A stretch of DNA of 64,000 bases from assembly GCF_014201905.1 (NCBI RefSeq), contig NZ_JACHFM010000004.1, positions 1-64,000 on the forward strand, given 5' to 3'. Positions within the stretch are counted from its first letter, which is position 1; each line of letters opens with the position of its first letter. The notes under the pieces were generated by a model. It worked only from the letters and a program-made list of their open reading frames with translations. It had not been told where the DNA came from and ran no database searches. Shown here one piece after another: positions 10,569-18,746 of this stretch. This DNA comes from Amaricoccus macauensis (lineage in GTDB: Bacteria > Pseudomonadota > Alphaproteobacteria > Rhodobacterales > Rhodobacteraceae). The translations under genes and the position numbers were made by a program.

Positions 10569-11492
10569 ATGACCGCGGCAGTGCCAATCCCGCACTACTA
10601 TCTCTACGGCCAGCTTGATGACGACGAGAGCGCCGCGGTCGAGCTGGATTTCGTCCACGTCGAGCCCATCGCCAAGCGGTCGGGCTCCTACGACTGGACG
10701 ATCGCGCCGCACTCGCATCCGAACCACTATCAGGTGCTTTACGTAGCCGCGGGCGGCGGCTCGATCGACATCGAGGACAGTCGGATCCCGGTCGAGACGC
10801 CATGTCTGATGAGCGTGCCCGTGGGCGCGATCCACCAGATCCACTTTCTGCCGGGGACCGACGGCACGGTCATCACCGCCTCCGAGCCCTTCGTCAGCCA
10901 GTCCTCGCACGGCGACGCCCGGCTCATGGAGGCGACCCGCCTCGCCGGGGTCTTCCCCCTCGCAGGCACCGGCCTCGACCCCGCGCAGGTCGCAAGCTGC
11001 TTTGCCGAGCTCAGCCGCGAGTTCGTCTTTTCCGCCCCCGGCCGCCGACCGGCGATCATGGCGCACTTCATCACCGTGCTCGTGGCCCTGATGCGCGCCC
11101 AGGTCTTCGCCGCCGCGCCGAGCCAGCCGACGGACCGCAGCTACGCCCTCGTCCTGCGCTACCGCGATCTCGTCGAGCAGCACTTTCGCGCCGAGCGCGG
11201 AACCGAGTTCTACGCCAGCGCACTCGGCGTTACCCCGGCGCGGCTCAACGCCGCCTGCAAGACCCGGCTTGGCACGACCGCCTCCGGGCTCCTGCACGAC
11301 CGGATCATCACCGAAGCGAAGCGCTGGCTGATCTACACCGGGATGACCGTCGCCGAAATCGGCTATGCCCTCGGCTTCGAGGATCCGGCCTATTTCAGCC
11401 GGTTCTTCTCCAAGCGCACCGGCGTCGCCCCGGGACGGCTGCGCGAGGAACTCGGCGCAGCACCTCCCGTGGCCCCTGCCGCGCCGCGCTGA
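10569..11492 (+). CDS. AraC family transcriptional regulator, PobR-like
   Basis: A 307-aa regulator with an N-terminal cupin-like ligand domain (HSHPNHYQVLYV at about residues 45-56) and a C-terminal double helix-turn-helix (about residues 205-295). The second helix-turn-helix is the conserved IGYALGFEDPAYFSRFFSKRTG-type segment. The opening IPHYYLYG resembles AraC-type PobR activators of 4-hydroxybenzoate hydroxylase genes. The ATG at 10569 was chosen because the PobR-like N-terminus begins there; an in-frame upstream start at 10422 would add a non-conserved tail. It is divergent from the FAD dehydrogenase operon, its most likely target. Control of the distant pobA is the alternative. Confidence 0.85.
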   Translation: MTAAVPIPHYYLYGQLDDDESAAVELDFVHVEPIAKRSGSYDWTIAPHSHPNHYQVLYVAAGGGSIDIEDSRIPVETPCLMSVPVGAIHQIHFLPGTDGTVITASEPFVSQSSHGDARLMEATRLAGVFPLAGTGLDPAQVASCFAELSREFVFSAPGRRPAIMAHFITVLVALMRAQVFAAAPSQPTDRSYALVLRYRDLVEQHFRAERGTEFYASALGVTPARLNAACKTRLGTTASGLLHDRIITEAKRWLIYTGMTVAEIGYALGFEDPAYFSRFFSKRTGVAPGRLREELGAAPPVAPAAPR

Positions 11493-11498
11493 ATTGCG

Positions 11499-12362
11499 TT
11501 ATTTCCGGCTCGCCCGCGCCGCGACAAGCGCCCCGCCGGTGATGAGCACCGTCGCCGCCACGAGCGACAGGCTCGGCCGCGCGAAGCCTGCCGCAATGAG
11601 CGCAAACGTCGACAGCAGCGGCGCGGCATAGGACGCGGTGCCAAGAAGCTGGATGTCGCCGCGCTTCACGCCGATGTCCCAGAGATAGAACGCGAGCCCC
11701 ACCGGCCCGAGCCCGAGCGCCACCATCGCCACCCAGCCCGACGCCGTCCCCGGCCAGACCGTCGTCTCGAACGCCAGATGCGCCAGCAGCGACAGCGCCG
11801 CCGTTGCGAGGCAGAAGACCGCCACCGTCTCGGTCGGTGCCGTGCCGAAACGCCGGCTCAGGACCGAGTAGGCCGACCAGATGAGGGCGCAGGCCGCCGC
11901 CGCGAGGTAGCCCGGCAGGAACGCCGCCGCCACCGCCTGCCCCGGCCCCGCCACCACCAGCCCCGCGCCGAGAAGCGCCACCACCGCCCCCCCCACATGA
12001 CCGGCCCGCAGCCGCTCACCCGGAAGCAGCCCGGAGAAGAGCACGATCAGCAGCGGCCAGAGGTAGGCGATGAGGCTCGCCTGCGCCGGCGGCGCCAGTT
12101 GCAGCGCCGCGAAATAGGACGCGTGATAGCCGAAAAGCCCGCCGATCCCGATGAGCCAGACCACACCCGGCACCCCGCGGATCGCGCCCGAAAGCCGGCC
12201 GGTCGCCGCGATCCAGACGAGCCCTGCGGTCCCGCCGATCGCGAAGCAGAACGCCGAAAGCTGGAACGGCGGCACCGGCCCGACGGCGACCGTCAGCAAC
12301 GCCAGCAGCGCCCAGAGCAGGACGGCGCCAAATCCGGTCGCCGTCGCGCGGCCCCGGCTCAT
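11499..12362 (-). CDS. EamA/DMT family transporter
   Basis: A 287-aa membrane protein with about ten hydrophobic segments arranged as two repeated EamA halves. It is a member of the drug/metabolite transporter superfamily, which includes amino-acid and metabolite exporters. The GYHASYFAALQLAPPAQASLI-type segment in the first repeat and the PVGLAFYLWDIG segment in the second are characteristic. Its ATG overlaps the stop of the upstream glutamine amidotransferase by 4 nt (ATGA), so the two are translationally coupled. The substrate is unknown. It converges on the AraC gene with 6 nt between stops. Confidence 0.9.
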   Translation of the reverse strand: MSRGRATATGFGAVLLWALLALLTVAVGPVPPFQLSAFCFAIGGTAGLVWIAATGRLSGAIRGVPGVVWLIGIGGLFGYHASYFAALQLAPPAQASLIAYLWPLLIVLFSGLLPGERLRAGHVGGAVVALLGAGLVVAGPGQAVAAAFLPGYLAAAACALIWSAYSVLSRRFGTAPTETVAVFCLATAALSLLAHLAFETTVWPGTASGWVAMVALGLGPVGLAFYLWDIGVKRGDIQLLGTASYAAPLLSTFALIAAGFARPSLSLVAATVLITGGALVAARASRK

Positions 12363-13096
12363 GCGGCGTCCGGCAAGACACCGTGCAGATAGTCGACGAT
12401 CGCCCGCGCCCACGCCTCGTTGGCCACCGGCCGGACCAGCGATGCCCGCGCCTCGTCGGCAAGCTCGGTCGCGAAGGTGGTCCCGGCGCGCAGCGCCAGC
12501 AGCTCGTCCATGAACTCCGGCCCGAACTCCGGGTGCGGCTGGAGCGAGATCGCCTCCGGCCGCTCGGGATCGCCGTAGGCCACGGCGGCGAAGTCGCAAT
12601 GCGCCGAGTGCGCCAGCACATGGGCGTTCGGCGGCAGCTCGACCACCTGATCCTGATGCAGCGCCCGCATGGCGAAATGCTCCGGCAGCGCCCCGAGCCA
12701 GGCCGGCGCCCCCGGCACCACGTCATACTCCTGCACCCCGAGCCCCCAGCCGCGATCGGACTTCACCGCTCGCCCGCCCAGCGCCTCGGCAAGGATCTGG
12801 TGTCCGAAGCAGATGCCGACGACCGGCACCCGCGCGTCGATGCAGTCGCGCAGGAACCCCTTCAGGGGCTCGATCCATGGCAGCCCGTCGTAGACGCCGT
12901 GCCGCGAGCCGGTGACGAGCCAGGCGTCAGCCTGCCCGGGAGCCGCCGGCATTGCGCCCGACACCACGGAGACGGTGGCGAATTCCAGCTTCGGCTCGAC
13001 GGCGCCGAGCAGGGCCCGGAACATCGCCGGGTAATCGCCATGGCGTGCCTTCAGCTCCGGGGCCACATCGCCCGTCTCGAGTATCCCGAGCTTCAT
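12359..13096 (-). CDS. Class I glutamine amidotransferase (GMP synthase-like, stand-alone)
   Basis: A 245-aa single-domain class I glutamine amidotransferase. The nucleophile Cys lies in VGICFGHQIL, and the catalytic His and Glu lie in LQPHPEFG. The GSRHGVYDGLPWI oxyanion-region segment is also present. Unlike GuaA it has no synthetase domain. Stand-alone homologues include gamma-glutamyl hydrolases and GMP-synthase-like proteins, so it may split gamma-glutamyl compounds or supply ammonia to an unknown partner. The start at 13096 matches the family N-terminus (MKLGILETG). It is translationally coupled to the EamA exporter, which suggests that the product or its detoxified form is exported. 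Confidence 0.88.
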   Translation of the reverse strand: MKLGILETGDVAPELKARHGDYPAMFRALLGAVEPKLEFATVSVVSGAMPAAPGQADAWLVTGSRHGVYDGLPWIEPLKGFLRDCIDARVPVVGICFGHQILAEALGGRAVKSDRGWGLGVQEYDVVPGAPAWLGALPEHFAMRALHQDQVVELPPNAHVLAHSAHCDFAAVAYGDPERPEAISLQPHPEFGPEFMDELLALRAGTTFATELADEARASLVRPVANEAWARAIVDYLHGVLPDAA

Positions 13097-13223
13097 CTCG
13101 CCTGTCTCTCCCGCCTCACGCCGAGCGCCGCTTGCGCGAGATTTGGAGCTTTCCACGCTCCGCTGCAAGCCGACTTTCCCGCGTCGCCCGTCGACACCCC
13201 GGCGGCGCGTGACCGGCTGGCGG

Positions 13224-13253
13224 TTGACAGACGTTGCCACCCTCCCGGACAGT
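13224..13253 (+). promoter_or_regulatory. Candidate sigma-70 promoter for the Bug-type gene
   Basis: TTGACA (13224-13229) and GACAGT (13248-13253) are separated by 18 bp, about 27 bp upstream of the start codon. The -35 box is perfect and the -10 box is weak. It lies in the 183-bp divergent gap with the amidotransferase gene. Confidence 0.45.
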
Positions 13254-13279
13254 CTCCCGACAAGCTCGGAGGACCTCCC

Positions 13280-14248
13280 ATGAAACTGACCCGACGCGCC
13301 ATGATGATGGCGGCGGCGCTCGCCGCCGTCGCCTTGCCGGCGGCAGCGCAGGACTACCCGACCCAACCCGTGACGCTCGTCATCCCCTTCGCCGCCGGCG
13401 GCTCGACCGACGTGGTCGGCCGGATCATCGCCGAACGCATGGCGCAGGAACTCGGCCAGCAGGTGGTGGTGGAGAATCGCGCCGGCGCCGGCGGCAGCCT
13501 CGGTGCCGGCACCGTCGCCCGGGCGGCACCGGACGGCTACACCATCCTGATGGGCACCGTCGCCACCCACGCCCTGAACCCGCTCATTCTCGCTCAATCC
13601 CCCTATGACCCGGTCAAGGACTTCGCACCGGTCTCGCTGCTCATCATCGTGCCGAACGTGCTCGCGGTGAACCCCGAGCTGCCGGTCAAGACCGTGCAGG
13701 AGCTGATCGACCTCGCCAAGGAGAAGCCGGGCGAACTCGCCTACGCCTCTTCGGGCAACGGCACGCCGCTGCATCTCTCGGGCGAACTCTTCAAGTCGAT
13801 GGCCGGCGTCGACATCGAGCACGTGCCCTATCAGGGCTCCGGCCCCGCGCTCACCGACGTGATCGGCAACCAGGTTCCGATCATCTTCGACAACCTCCCC
13901 TCGGCCTCGGCGCACATCAAGTCCGGTACGCTCCGCGCCCTCGGCGTCACCACCGCCGAACGCGCGCCGTCCTTCCCCGACGTGCCGACGATCGCCGAGA
14001 CCCTGCCGGGGTACGAGACCTACACCTGGAACGCGCTCTTCGCGCCGGCCGGCACGCCGCCCGAGATCGTCGCGAAGCTGAATGCCGCGGCCCTCGCCGC
14101 CGTCGCCGACCCGAAGGTCGCCGAGCGCATGGACGAGTTCTCGGCCCAGATCGTCGGCTCCTCCCCAGAGGAACTCGCAGCCCACGTGGAAGCCGAGATG
14201 GCAAAGTGGAAGCCCGTGGTCGAGGGCGCCAACATCAAGGCCGACTGA
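13280..14248 (+). CDS. Bug-type tripartite tricarboxylate transporter substrate-binding protein
   Basis: A 322-aa exported solute-binding protein of the TctC/Bug family. A leader with ALPAAAQ cleavage near residue 24 precedes YPTQPVTLVIPFAAGGSTD, the standard opening of the mature protein. The ligand-loop segments (SSGNGTPLHLSGE, HVPYQGSGPALTD) are intact. These proteins bind carboxylates such as citrate, tartrate or aromatic acids in the periplasm. GGAGG lies 6 nt before the ATG. No TctA or TctB membrane genes are next to it; orphan Bug proteins are common in some proteobacteria. The ligand cannot be predicted. Confidence 0.92.
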   Translation: MKLTRRAMMMAAALAAVALPAAAQDYPTQPVTLVIPFAAGGSTDVVGRIIAERMAQELGQQVVVENRAGAGGSLGAGTVARAAPDGYTILMGTVATHALNPLILAQSPYDPVKDFAPVSLLIIVPNVLAVNPELPVKTVQELIDLAKEKPGELAYASSGNGTPLHLSGELFKSMAGVDIEHVPYQGSGPALTDVIGNQVPIIFDNLPSASAHIKSGTLRALGVTTAERAPSFPDVPTIAETLPGYETYTWNALFAPAGTPPEIVAKLNAAALAAVADPKVAERMDEFSAQIVGSSPEELAAHVEAEMAKWKPVVEGANIKAD

Positions 14249-14413
14249 GCATGGCGGGAGGCAGCGCCGCAGCGCGGGGCTGCCTCGACCCCGCGTTCCC
14301 GCTGCGCTGCCGCCGGCCGTGGCACCGTCTCGCGCAGAAACGCCGCCTCCTCCGCCAGCCAGTCGCGCAGCGCCGCGATGAGTGGCAAGTCCGGCCCGAC
14401 CTGCCCTGAACGG

Positions 14414-14439
14414 AAAAGGGCCGCCCCGAAGGGCGGCCC
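14414..14439 (-). terminator. Rho-independent terminator downstream of phaB
   Basis: A 9-bp perfect GC stem (14418-14426 with 14431-14439) with a tetraloop is followed on the minus strand by TTTT. It lies 26 nt past the phaB stop and closes the phaCAB transcript. It could also stop rightward transcription from the Bug-type gene, though that side lacks a T-run. Confidence 0.8.
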
Positions 14440-14464
14440 CGATATCGAAACGCTGGCAGAGTGA

Positions 14465-15190
14465 TCAGAGGAAGTACTGGCCGCCGTTCGCCGAGATCGT
14501 CGAGCCGGTGATGAAGCCCGCGTCGTCGGCCGACAGGAACACCACCGCGCGCGCAATCTCCTCCGGCTCGCCGAGGCGGCCGACGGGGATGAGCGGCAGG
14601 ATGCGCTCCTTCAGCACCTTCTCGTCGATGGCACGCACCATCTCCGTCCCGATGTAGCCCGGGCAGATCGCGTTCACCGTGATACCGGCCCGCGCGCCTT
14701 CCTGCGCGAGCGCCCGGGTGAAGCCGAGATCGCCGGCCTTCGCCGCCGAGTAGTTCGCCTGACCGGCCTGGCCCTTCTGGCCATTGATCGACGAGATGTT
14801 GACGATGCGGCCGAACTTGCGCTCACGCATGCCGTTCCACACGCCGTGCGACATGTTGAAGAGGCCGGTGAGGTTCGTGTCGATGACTTCCTTCCACTGC
14901 TGGGGGGTCATCTTGTGGAACATCGCGTCGCGGGTGATGCCCGCGTTGTTCACCAGCACATCGACCGGACCGAGGTCGGCCTCGACGGCCTTGATGCCCT
15001 CGGCGCAGGCATCATAGTCCGCCACCGACCACTTGAAGGTCTTGATGCCGGTCTCCGCGGTGAAGGCCTTCGCCGCCTCGTCGTTGCCGGCGTAGTTCGC
15101 CGCGACGGTGTAACCCGCATCCTTCAGGGCCTTGGAAATTGCCGCGCCGATTCCGCGCGAGCCGCCGGTGACAAGAGCTACTCGTCCCAT
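14465..15190 (-). CDS. phaB: Acetoacetyl-CoA reductase
   Basis: A 241-aa SDR that reduces acetoacetyl-CoA to (R)-3-hydroxybutyryl-CoA with NADPH, the second step of PHB synthesis. It has TGGSRGIG at the N-terminus, NNAGITRD, SSINGQKGQAGQ and the catalytic Tyr/Lys in NYSAAKAG, then AICPGYIGT. The near-complete match to PhaB motifs separates it from FabG. TAGGAGG lies before the ATG. It is the last gene of the leftward phaC-phaA-phaB group, 71 nt after phaA, and is followed by a strong terminator. Confidence 0.95.
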   Translation of the reverse strand: MGRVALVTGGSRGIGAAISKALKDAGYTVAANYAGNDEAAKAFTAETGIKTFKWSVADYDACAEGIKAVEADLGPVDVLVNNAGITRDAMFHKMTPQQWKEVIDTNLTGLFNMSHGVWNGMRERKFGRIVNISSINGQKGQAGQANYSAAKAGDLGFTRALAQEGARAGITVNAICPGYIGTEMVRAIDEKVLKERILPLIPVGRLGEPEEIARAVVFLSADDAGFITGSTISANGGQYFL

Positions 15191-15261
15191 AAGTCGTTCC
15201 TCCTACGGTGAATTTTTTCTGAATCGACCCGGGGGCCCGCAGGTCCCCGGCAGTCAATAGC

Positions 15262-16434
15262 TCAACGTTCGACGCAGAGTGCAACACCCATACCGCCGCC
15301 GATGCACAGAGTGGCAAGGCCTTTCTTCGCATCGCGCCGCTTCATTTCGAACAGCAGCGTGTTGAGGATCCGGGCACCGGAGGCTCCGATCGGGTGGCCG
15401 ATCGCGATCGCGCCGCCGTTCACGTTCACCTTCGACGTATCCCATCCGAGGTCGTTGTTGACCGCGCAGGCCTGCGCCGCGAACGCCTCGTTCGCCTCGA
15501 TGAGATCGAGGTCGGAGGCCTTCCAGCCGGCCTTTTCCAGCGCCTTGCGCGACGCGGGGATCGGCCCGGTGCCCATGATCGCCGGATCGACACCGACCGT
15601 CGCCCACGAGGCGATCCGGGCGAGCGGCTCGATGCCGCGCTTCGCGGCCTCTTCCTCAGTCATGAGGAGCACTGCCGCCGCGCCGTCGTTGAGGCCCGAG
15701 GCGTTGCCCGCCGTCACCGTGCCGTCCTTCGAGAAAGCCGGCTTCAGCTTCTGCATCGCTTCGATCGTCGCGCCGTGCCGGATGTACTCGTCCGCGTCCA
15801 CGACCGTCTCGCCCTTGCGGGTCTTCACGGTGAACGGGATGATCTCGTCCTTGAACCTGCCGGCCTTCTGCGCGGCCTCGGCCTTGTGCTGGCTCTGAAC
15901 CGCGAACTCGTCCTGCTGCTCGCGGGTGATCTGGAACTGACGCGCCACGTTCTCGGCGGTGGTGCCCATGTGGTAGCCGTGGAAGGCGTCCCAGAGGCCG
16001 TCCTTGATCATCGTGTCGATGAAGGCGAGATCGCCCATCTTCTGTCCGGCGCGCAGGTGCTGCGCGTGCGTGGACAGCGACATGCTCTCCTGGCCGCCCG
16101 CGATCACGACCTTGTCGTCACCGAGCAGGATGTGCTGGGCGCCCATGGCGACGGCACGGAGGCCGGAGCCGCAGACCTGGTTGATGGTGATGGCGGTGCT
16201 CGACTGAGGCAGGCCGGCGTTGATCGCGGCCTGACGAGCCGGGTTCTGGCCCTGCGCCGCGGTCAGGACCTGACCGAGGATCGCCTGGGTTACATCTTCC
16301 GGTGACACACCCGCGCGCTCAAGCACGCCCTGGATCACCGCAGCACCGAGCGCCTGAGCCGGCGTCGTGGCGAAAGAGCCGTTGAAGCTCCCCACTGCAG
16401 TACGGCCAGCGGATGCGATTACTACGTTCGTCAT
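15262..16434 (-). CDS. phaA: Acetyl-CoA C-acetyltransferase (beta-ketothiolase)
   Basis: A 390-aa biosynthetic thiolase that condenses two acetyl-CoA to acetoacetyl-CoA. The acylated Cys is in the [11 protein letters not shown] motif near residue 88; the His/Asn region reads [18 protein letters not shown]; the C-terminal Cys is in [11 protein letters not shown]. Length is as expected. TAGGAGG precedes the ATG. It lies 92 nt downstream of phaC and 71 nt upstream of phaB, all in the same direction. Confidence 0.96.
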   Translation of the reverse strand: MTNVVIASAGRTAVGSFNGSFATTPAQALGAAVIQGVLERAGVSPEDVTQAILGQVLTAAQGQNPARQAAINAGLPQSSTAITINQVCGSGLRAVAMGAQHILLGDDKVVIAGGQESMSLSTHAQHLRAGQKMGDLAFIDTMIKDGLWDAFHGYHMGTTAENVARQFQITREQQDEFAVQSQHKAEAAQKAGRFKDEIIPFTVKTRKGETVVDADEYIRHGATIEAMQKLKPAFSKDGTVTAGNASGLNDGAAAVLLMTEEEAAKRGIEPLARIASWATVGVDPAIMGTGPIPASRKALEKAGWKASDLDLIEANEAFAAQACAVNNDLGWDTSKVNVNGGAIAIGHPIGASGARILNTLLFEMKRRDAKKGLATLCIGGGMGVALCVER

Positions 16435-16526
16435 GCTTCCTCCTACTGGCCCGCGGCGCCATTCTGGTCTTGCGCAGGCGAATCCTTCCCTGACGCTTCA
16501 CCCTCTCGCACATGGCAAGGGCAGGC

Positions 16527-17771
16527 TCAACTGCCATAGGTGCGCAGAAAATCCCCCAGAGGCCGCCATACCGCCGTCCGCGCCTCGCTGCCGATGATCA
16601 TCCCGACGTGACCGGTTCGTGCCACCCGAATCGCGGCGTGCGGCAGGACGGAGGCAAGCGGTCGCGCCAGCGAGGGCGGCGCGATCGAGTCGCTCTCGCC
16701 GCAGACCACGAGCGTCGGCGCGCGGATTTCCGAAGGCACGACGCGCTGGCCGAGAAATCGCCAGTCCTCCGATCCGGTCAGATTGCGGATCTGCCAGCCC
16801 ACAAGCAGATCGCTCGCCGCCGCCGCCGGCATCGGCACCCCGTCGGCAAGCCAGTCCTCGAGCGCCACAAAGAGTTCCGCCGCCGGACTCGCCGGATCGA
16901 GGCGGGCGAGCTTCTGGAACTTCATCGCCGCCTGCATCGGATTGACCAGCGCGAACAGCGACTGGAGGAAGGTGACCGGCACCAGCCCGAAGGCGGCCCC
17001 CATCGACTTGAGCAACTGCTCGAAGCGCTCCGCCCCACGCGAGCGGATGAGCGTGCGCAGCGCGCCCGCGATGCCGATCCCCCGGGCGAAATTCCATGGC
17101 GCACCGATGGTGACGAGCGCCGCCACGTCCTCGGGCACCCGCGCGGCCAGCCCGACCGCGAGCGTGCCGCCCATGCAGTAGCCGATGACCGGCACCGGGC
17201 GCCCGGCGAGCGCGCGCGCCGCGGCGAGGGCCGGCACCAGCCGCCGCTCGCCGTAGGTGTCGAGGCTGAACCCCACCTCCTCGGGCCCCGGCTCGCCCCA
17301 GTCGACGAGCAGCGGCCGGAAGCCCTGCGCCGCCAGCCAGCGCAGCAGCGAGCGGCCCTTCAGGAGATCGAGGATGTAGGGGCGATTGATCAGGCTCGGC
17401 ACCACGAGCACCGGCGGCCCGTCCGGCCGCGTCGCCCCGGGAACCGCTCCGAAGTCGCGCAGCCGCGTGCAGCCGTCGGACCAGATCGCCGGCGCCTCGT
17501 CGAGGCTGCGCCGGTAGGGGTGCCTCTGCCAGGTCTCGATCCCGGTCATCATCGCCTGAAGCCGCGCGGCGACTTCGGCCGTGATCTCGGTCTGGTCGAG
17601 ACCGGCCACCGTCTCGCGATCCGGGGCGAGGGCTGGCAGCCATGGAAAATCCGGGCTGTCGGCGCGCGGGGCCATCGCGAGAGCCTGCCCGTAGGCCGAA
17701 AGCGCGACCGTGAGGTGAAAGATGAGCGGACTGGGTTCGCCCACCCGGTGCGGTGCGATTTCTCCCCTCAC
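16527..17771 (-). CDS. phaC: Short PHA synthase-like alpha/beta hydrolase
   Basis: A 414-aa protein with the PHA synthase catalytic core. The lipase-like box carries Cys (GYCMGG, Cys199), the Asp is in CGESDSIAPP (Asp361) and the His is in RTGHVG (His388). It adds 3-hydroxyacyl units from CoA thioesters to PHB. It is about 150-200 residues shorter than class I PhaC and is nearer in size to class III catalytic subunits, which need a PhaE partner. The GTG start at 17771 overlaps the stop of a 68-aa gene as GTGA. The frame remains open upstream, but that sequence is antisense-like and uncharacteristic. It is the second gene of the pha operon. It may be active alone, need the small protein, or be a PhaC-like hydrolase. 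Confidence 0.82.
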   Translation of the reverse strand: MRGEIAPHRVGEPSPLIFHLTVALSAYGQALAMAPRADSPDFPWLPALAPDRETVAGLDQTEITAEVAARLQAMMTGIETWQRHPYRRSLDEAPAIWSDGCTRLRDFGAVPGATRPDGPPVLVVPSLINRPYILDLLKGRSLLRWLAAQGFRPLLVDWGEPGPEEVGFSLDTYGERRLVPALAAARALAGRPVPVIGYCMGGTLAVGLAARVPEDVAALVTIGAPWNFARGIGIAGALRTLIRSRGAERFEQLLKSMGAAFGLVPVTFLQSLFALVNPMQAAMKFQKLARLDPASPAAELFVALEDWLADGVPMPAAAASDLLVGWQIRNLTGSEDWRFLGQRVVPSEIRAPTLVVCGESDSIAPPSLARPLASVLPHAAIRVARTGHVGMIIGSEARTAVWRPLGDFLRTYGS

Positions 17772-17974
17772 GCCAGCGGCGGACCTCCCGCCGCGGCATC
17801 GACCGCCTCGCCACCTGCCTCGTCTTGCGTCTCCGGCGCCGCGGGACCGATCCGGGTCCGCACCGCGGCGTGGACCAGATGATGCTCCCAGAGGTCGAGA
17901 TATGCCCGCGCCCGGGCGGCAGGATCGTCGGCCGCCCCCCCGCGCCCGTCTCCGGCCTGCTCGTTCGTCGCCAT
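17768..17974 (-). CDS. 68-aa protein overlapping phaC, unknown
   Basis: A small protein with a disordered acidic N-terminus, a short helical block ARAYLDLWEHHLVHAA near residues 25-41, and an Ala/Gly/Glu-rich tail. No known family is recognised. GGGAGG lies 5 nt before the ATG, and the stop overlaps the phaC GTG by 4 nt, so the two proteins are probably made in fixed ratio. The aromatic helix recalls, without proof, phasin or PhaE-type helices that contact PHA synthase. It is the first gene of the pha operon, divergent from phaR. Confidence 0.7.
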   Translation of the reverse strand: MATNEQAGDGRGGAADDPAARARAYLDLWEHHLVHAAVRTRIGPAAPETQDEAGGEAVDAAAGGPPLA

Positions 17975-18004
17975 GCAGTCCTCCCGCACACGCCCCCGGG
18001 TTTT

Positions 18005-18016
18005 TCGCAGATGCGA
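18005..18016. promoter_or_regulatory. Palindrome in the phaC-phaR divergent region, candidate operator
   Basis: TCGCA-GA-TGCGA is a 5-bp inverted repeat with a 2-bp spacer, centred 35-80 bp from both divergent starts. PhaR proteins of related bacteria bind TGC/GCA-containing dyads, which makes this a candidate autoregulatory site. This is not a consensus match. Confidence 0.35.
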
Positions 18017-18092
18017 GAATGCCCTTGTTCGTACAGCCCCGCCGACGATAAGGTTGCATCAGCGAGAGGCACATTCACTAGGGGAGATGCGA

Positions 18093-18695
18093 GTGGCCGA
18101 GAAGCCCGAAAATGCCGCCGCCGAGCCGATCATCATCAAGAAGTATGCCAATCGCCGGCTCTACAATACCGCGAAGTCGAGCTACGTCACCCTTGACCAT
18201 CTCGCGCAGATGGTCCGGGACGGTCAGGATTTCGTGGTAAACGATGCAAAGACTGGCGAGGACATCACCCGTGGTGTGCTTGCCCAGATCATCTTCGAGG
18301 AAGAAGCCAAGGGGCAGACGATGCTGCCGTCGGCGTTCCTGCGCCAGTTGATCCGCCTCTATGGCGACTCGCTGCAGGGCTTCGTCCCAGGCTATCTGGA
18401 AGCGTCGATGGAGACCTTCTCGCGCAATCAGGAAGCCATGCGCGAACAGGTCCGTCAGGCGTTCGACGCCAATCCTGCACTTGCGAACTTCGAGGCGCTG
18501 GCTCGTTCCAACATGGAATGGTTCGAGAACGCCCTGAAGATGTTCGCGCCGTTCGCCGGCGGCATGCCCGCGAAGCCGCCCGTGGCCGGTGCCTCTGCCG
18601 GCCGCAACCCGCGCAAGGACGTCGAGCTCGAGGAGCTGAAGGAACAGCTTGCCTCGATGCAGGCCCAGCTCGCGAAGCTGGTGAAGGAGGGCTGA
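18093..18695 (+). CDS. phaR: Polyhydroxyalkanoate synthesis repressor
   Basis: A 200-aa regulator with the N-terminal PHB/PHA accumulation DNA-binding domain (IIIKKYANRRLYNT and YVTLDHLAQMVRDGQDF at about residues 12-50), then the PHB accumulation regulatory domain ending in GDSLQGFVPGYLE. A glutamate/leucine-rich coiled C-terminal end follows. The GTG at 18093 is preferred over the ATG at 18087 because AGGGGAG lies 6 nt before the GTG but abuts the ATG. In the family, PhaR represses phasin and synthesis genes and is released by binding to nascent PHB granules. It is divergent from the pha biosynthesis operon. Confidence 0.95.
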   Translation: MAEKPENAAAEPIIIKKYANRRLYNTAKSSYVTLDHLAQMVRDGQDFVVNDAKTGEDITRGVLAQIIFEEEAKGQTMLPSAFLRQLIRLYGDSLQGFVPGYLEASMETFSRNQEAMREQVRQAFDANPALANFEALARSNMEWFENALKMFAPFAGGMPAKPPVAGASAGRNPRKDVELEELKEQLASMQAQLAKLVKEG

Positions 18696-18714
18696 GAGCC
18701 CACCCCGGTGCGCG

Positions 18715-18732
18715 CGCTCCGGCCCCGGAGCG
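18715..18732. terminator. Weak stem-loop between phaR and the EAL gene
   Basis: CGCTCC and GGAGCG pair around a 6-nt loop in the 51-bp gap between two convergent genes. No T-run is present, so terminator function is uncertain. Confidence 0.35.
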
Positions 18733-18746
18733 ATGGCGCGCGGACC

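Noticed and set aside
12359-14185. Long minus-strand extension of the amidotransferase frame over the Bug-type gene
   Set aside because: The family start is at 13096, and the extension is antisense to a clear binding-protein gene.
16527-18074. A 515-residue phaC read from 18074, giving a normal class I length
   Set aside because: Residues upstream of 17771 are Arg/Gly-rich, unlike PhaC, and lie antisense-like across a different coding frame (the 68-aa gene). A frameshift was considered, but the GTGA junction is a simpler reading.
18087-18089. ATG at 18087 as the phaR start
   Set aside because: The AGGGGAG site touches this ATG, while the GTG six bases later has ideal spacing.
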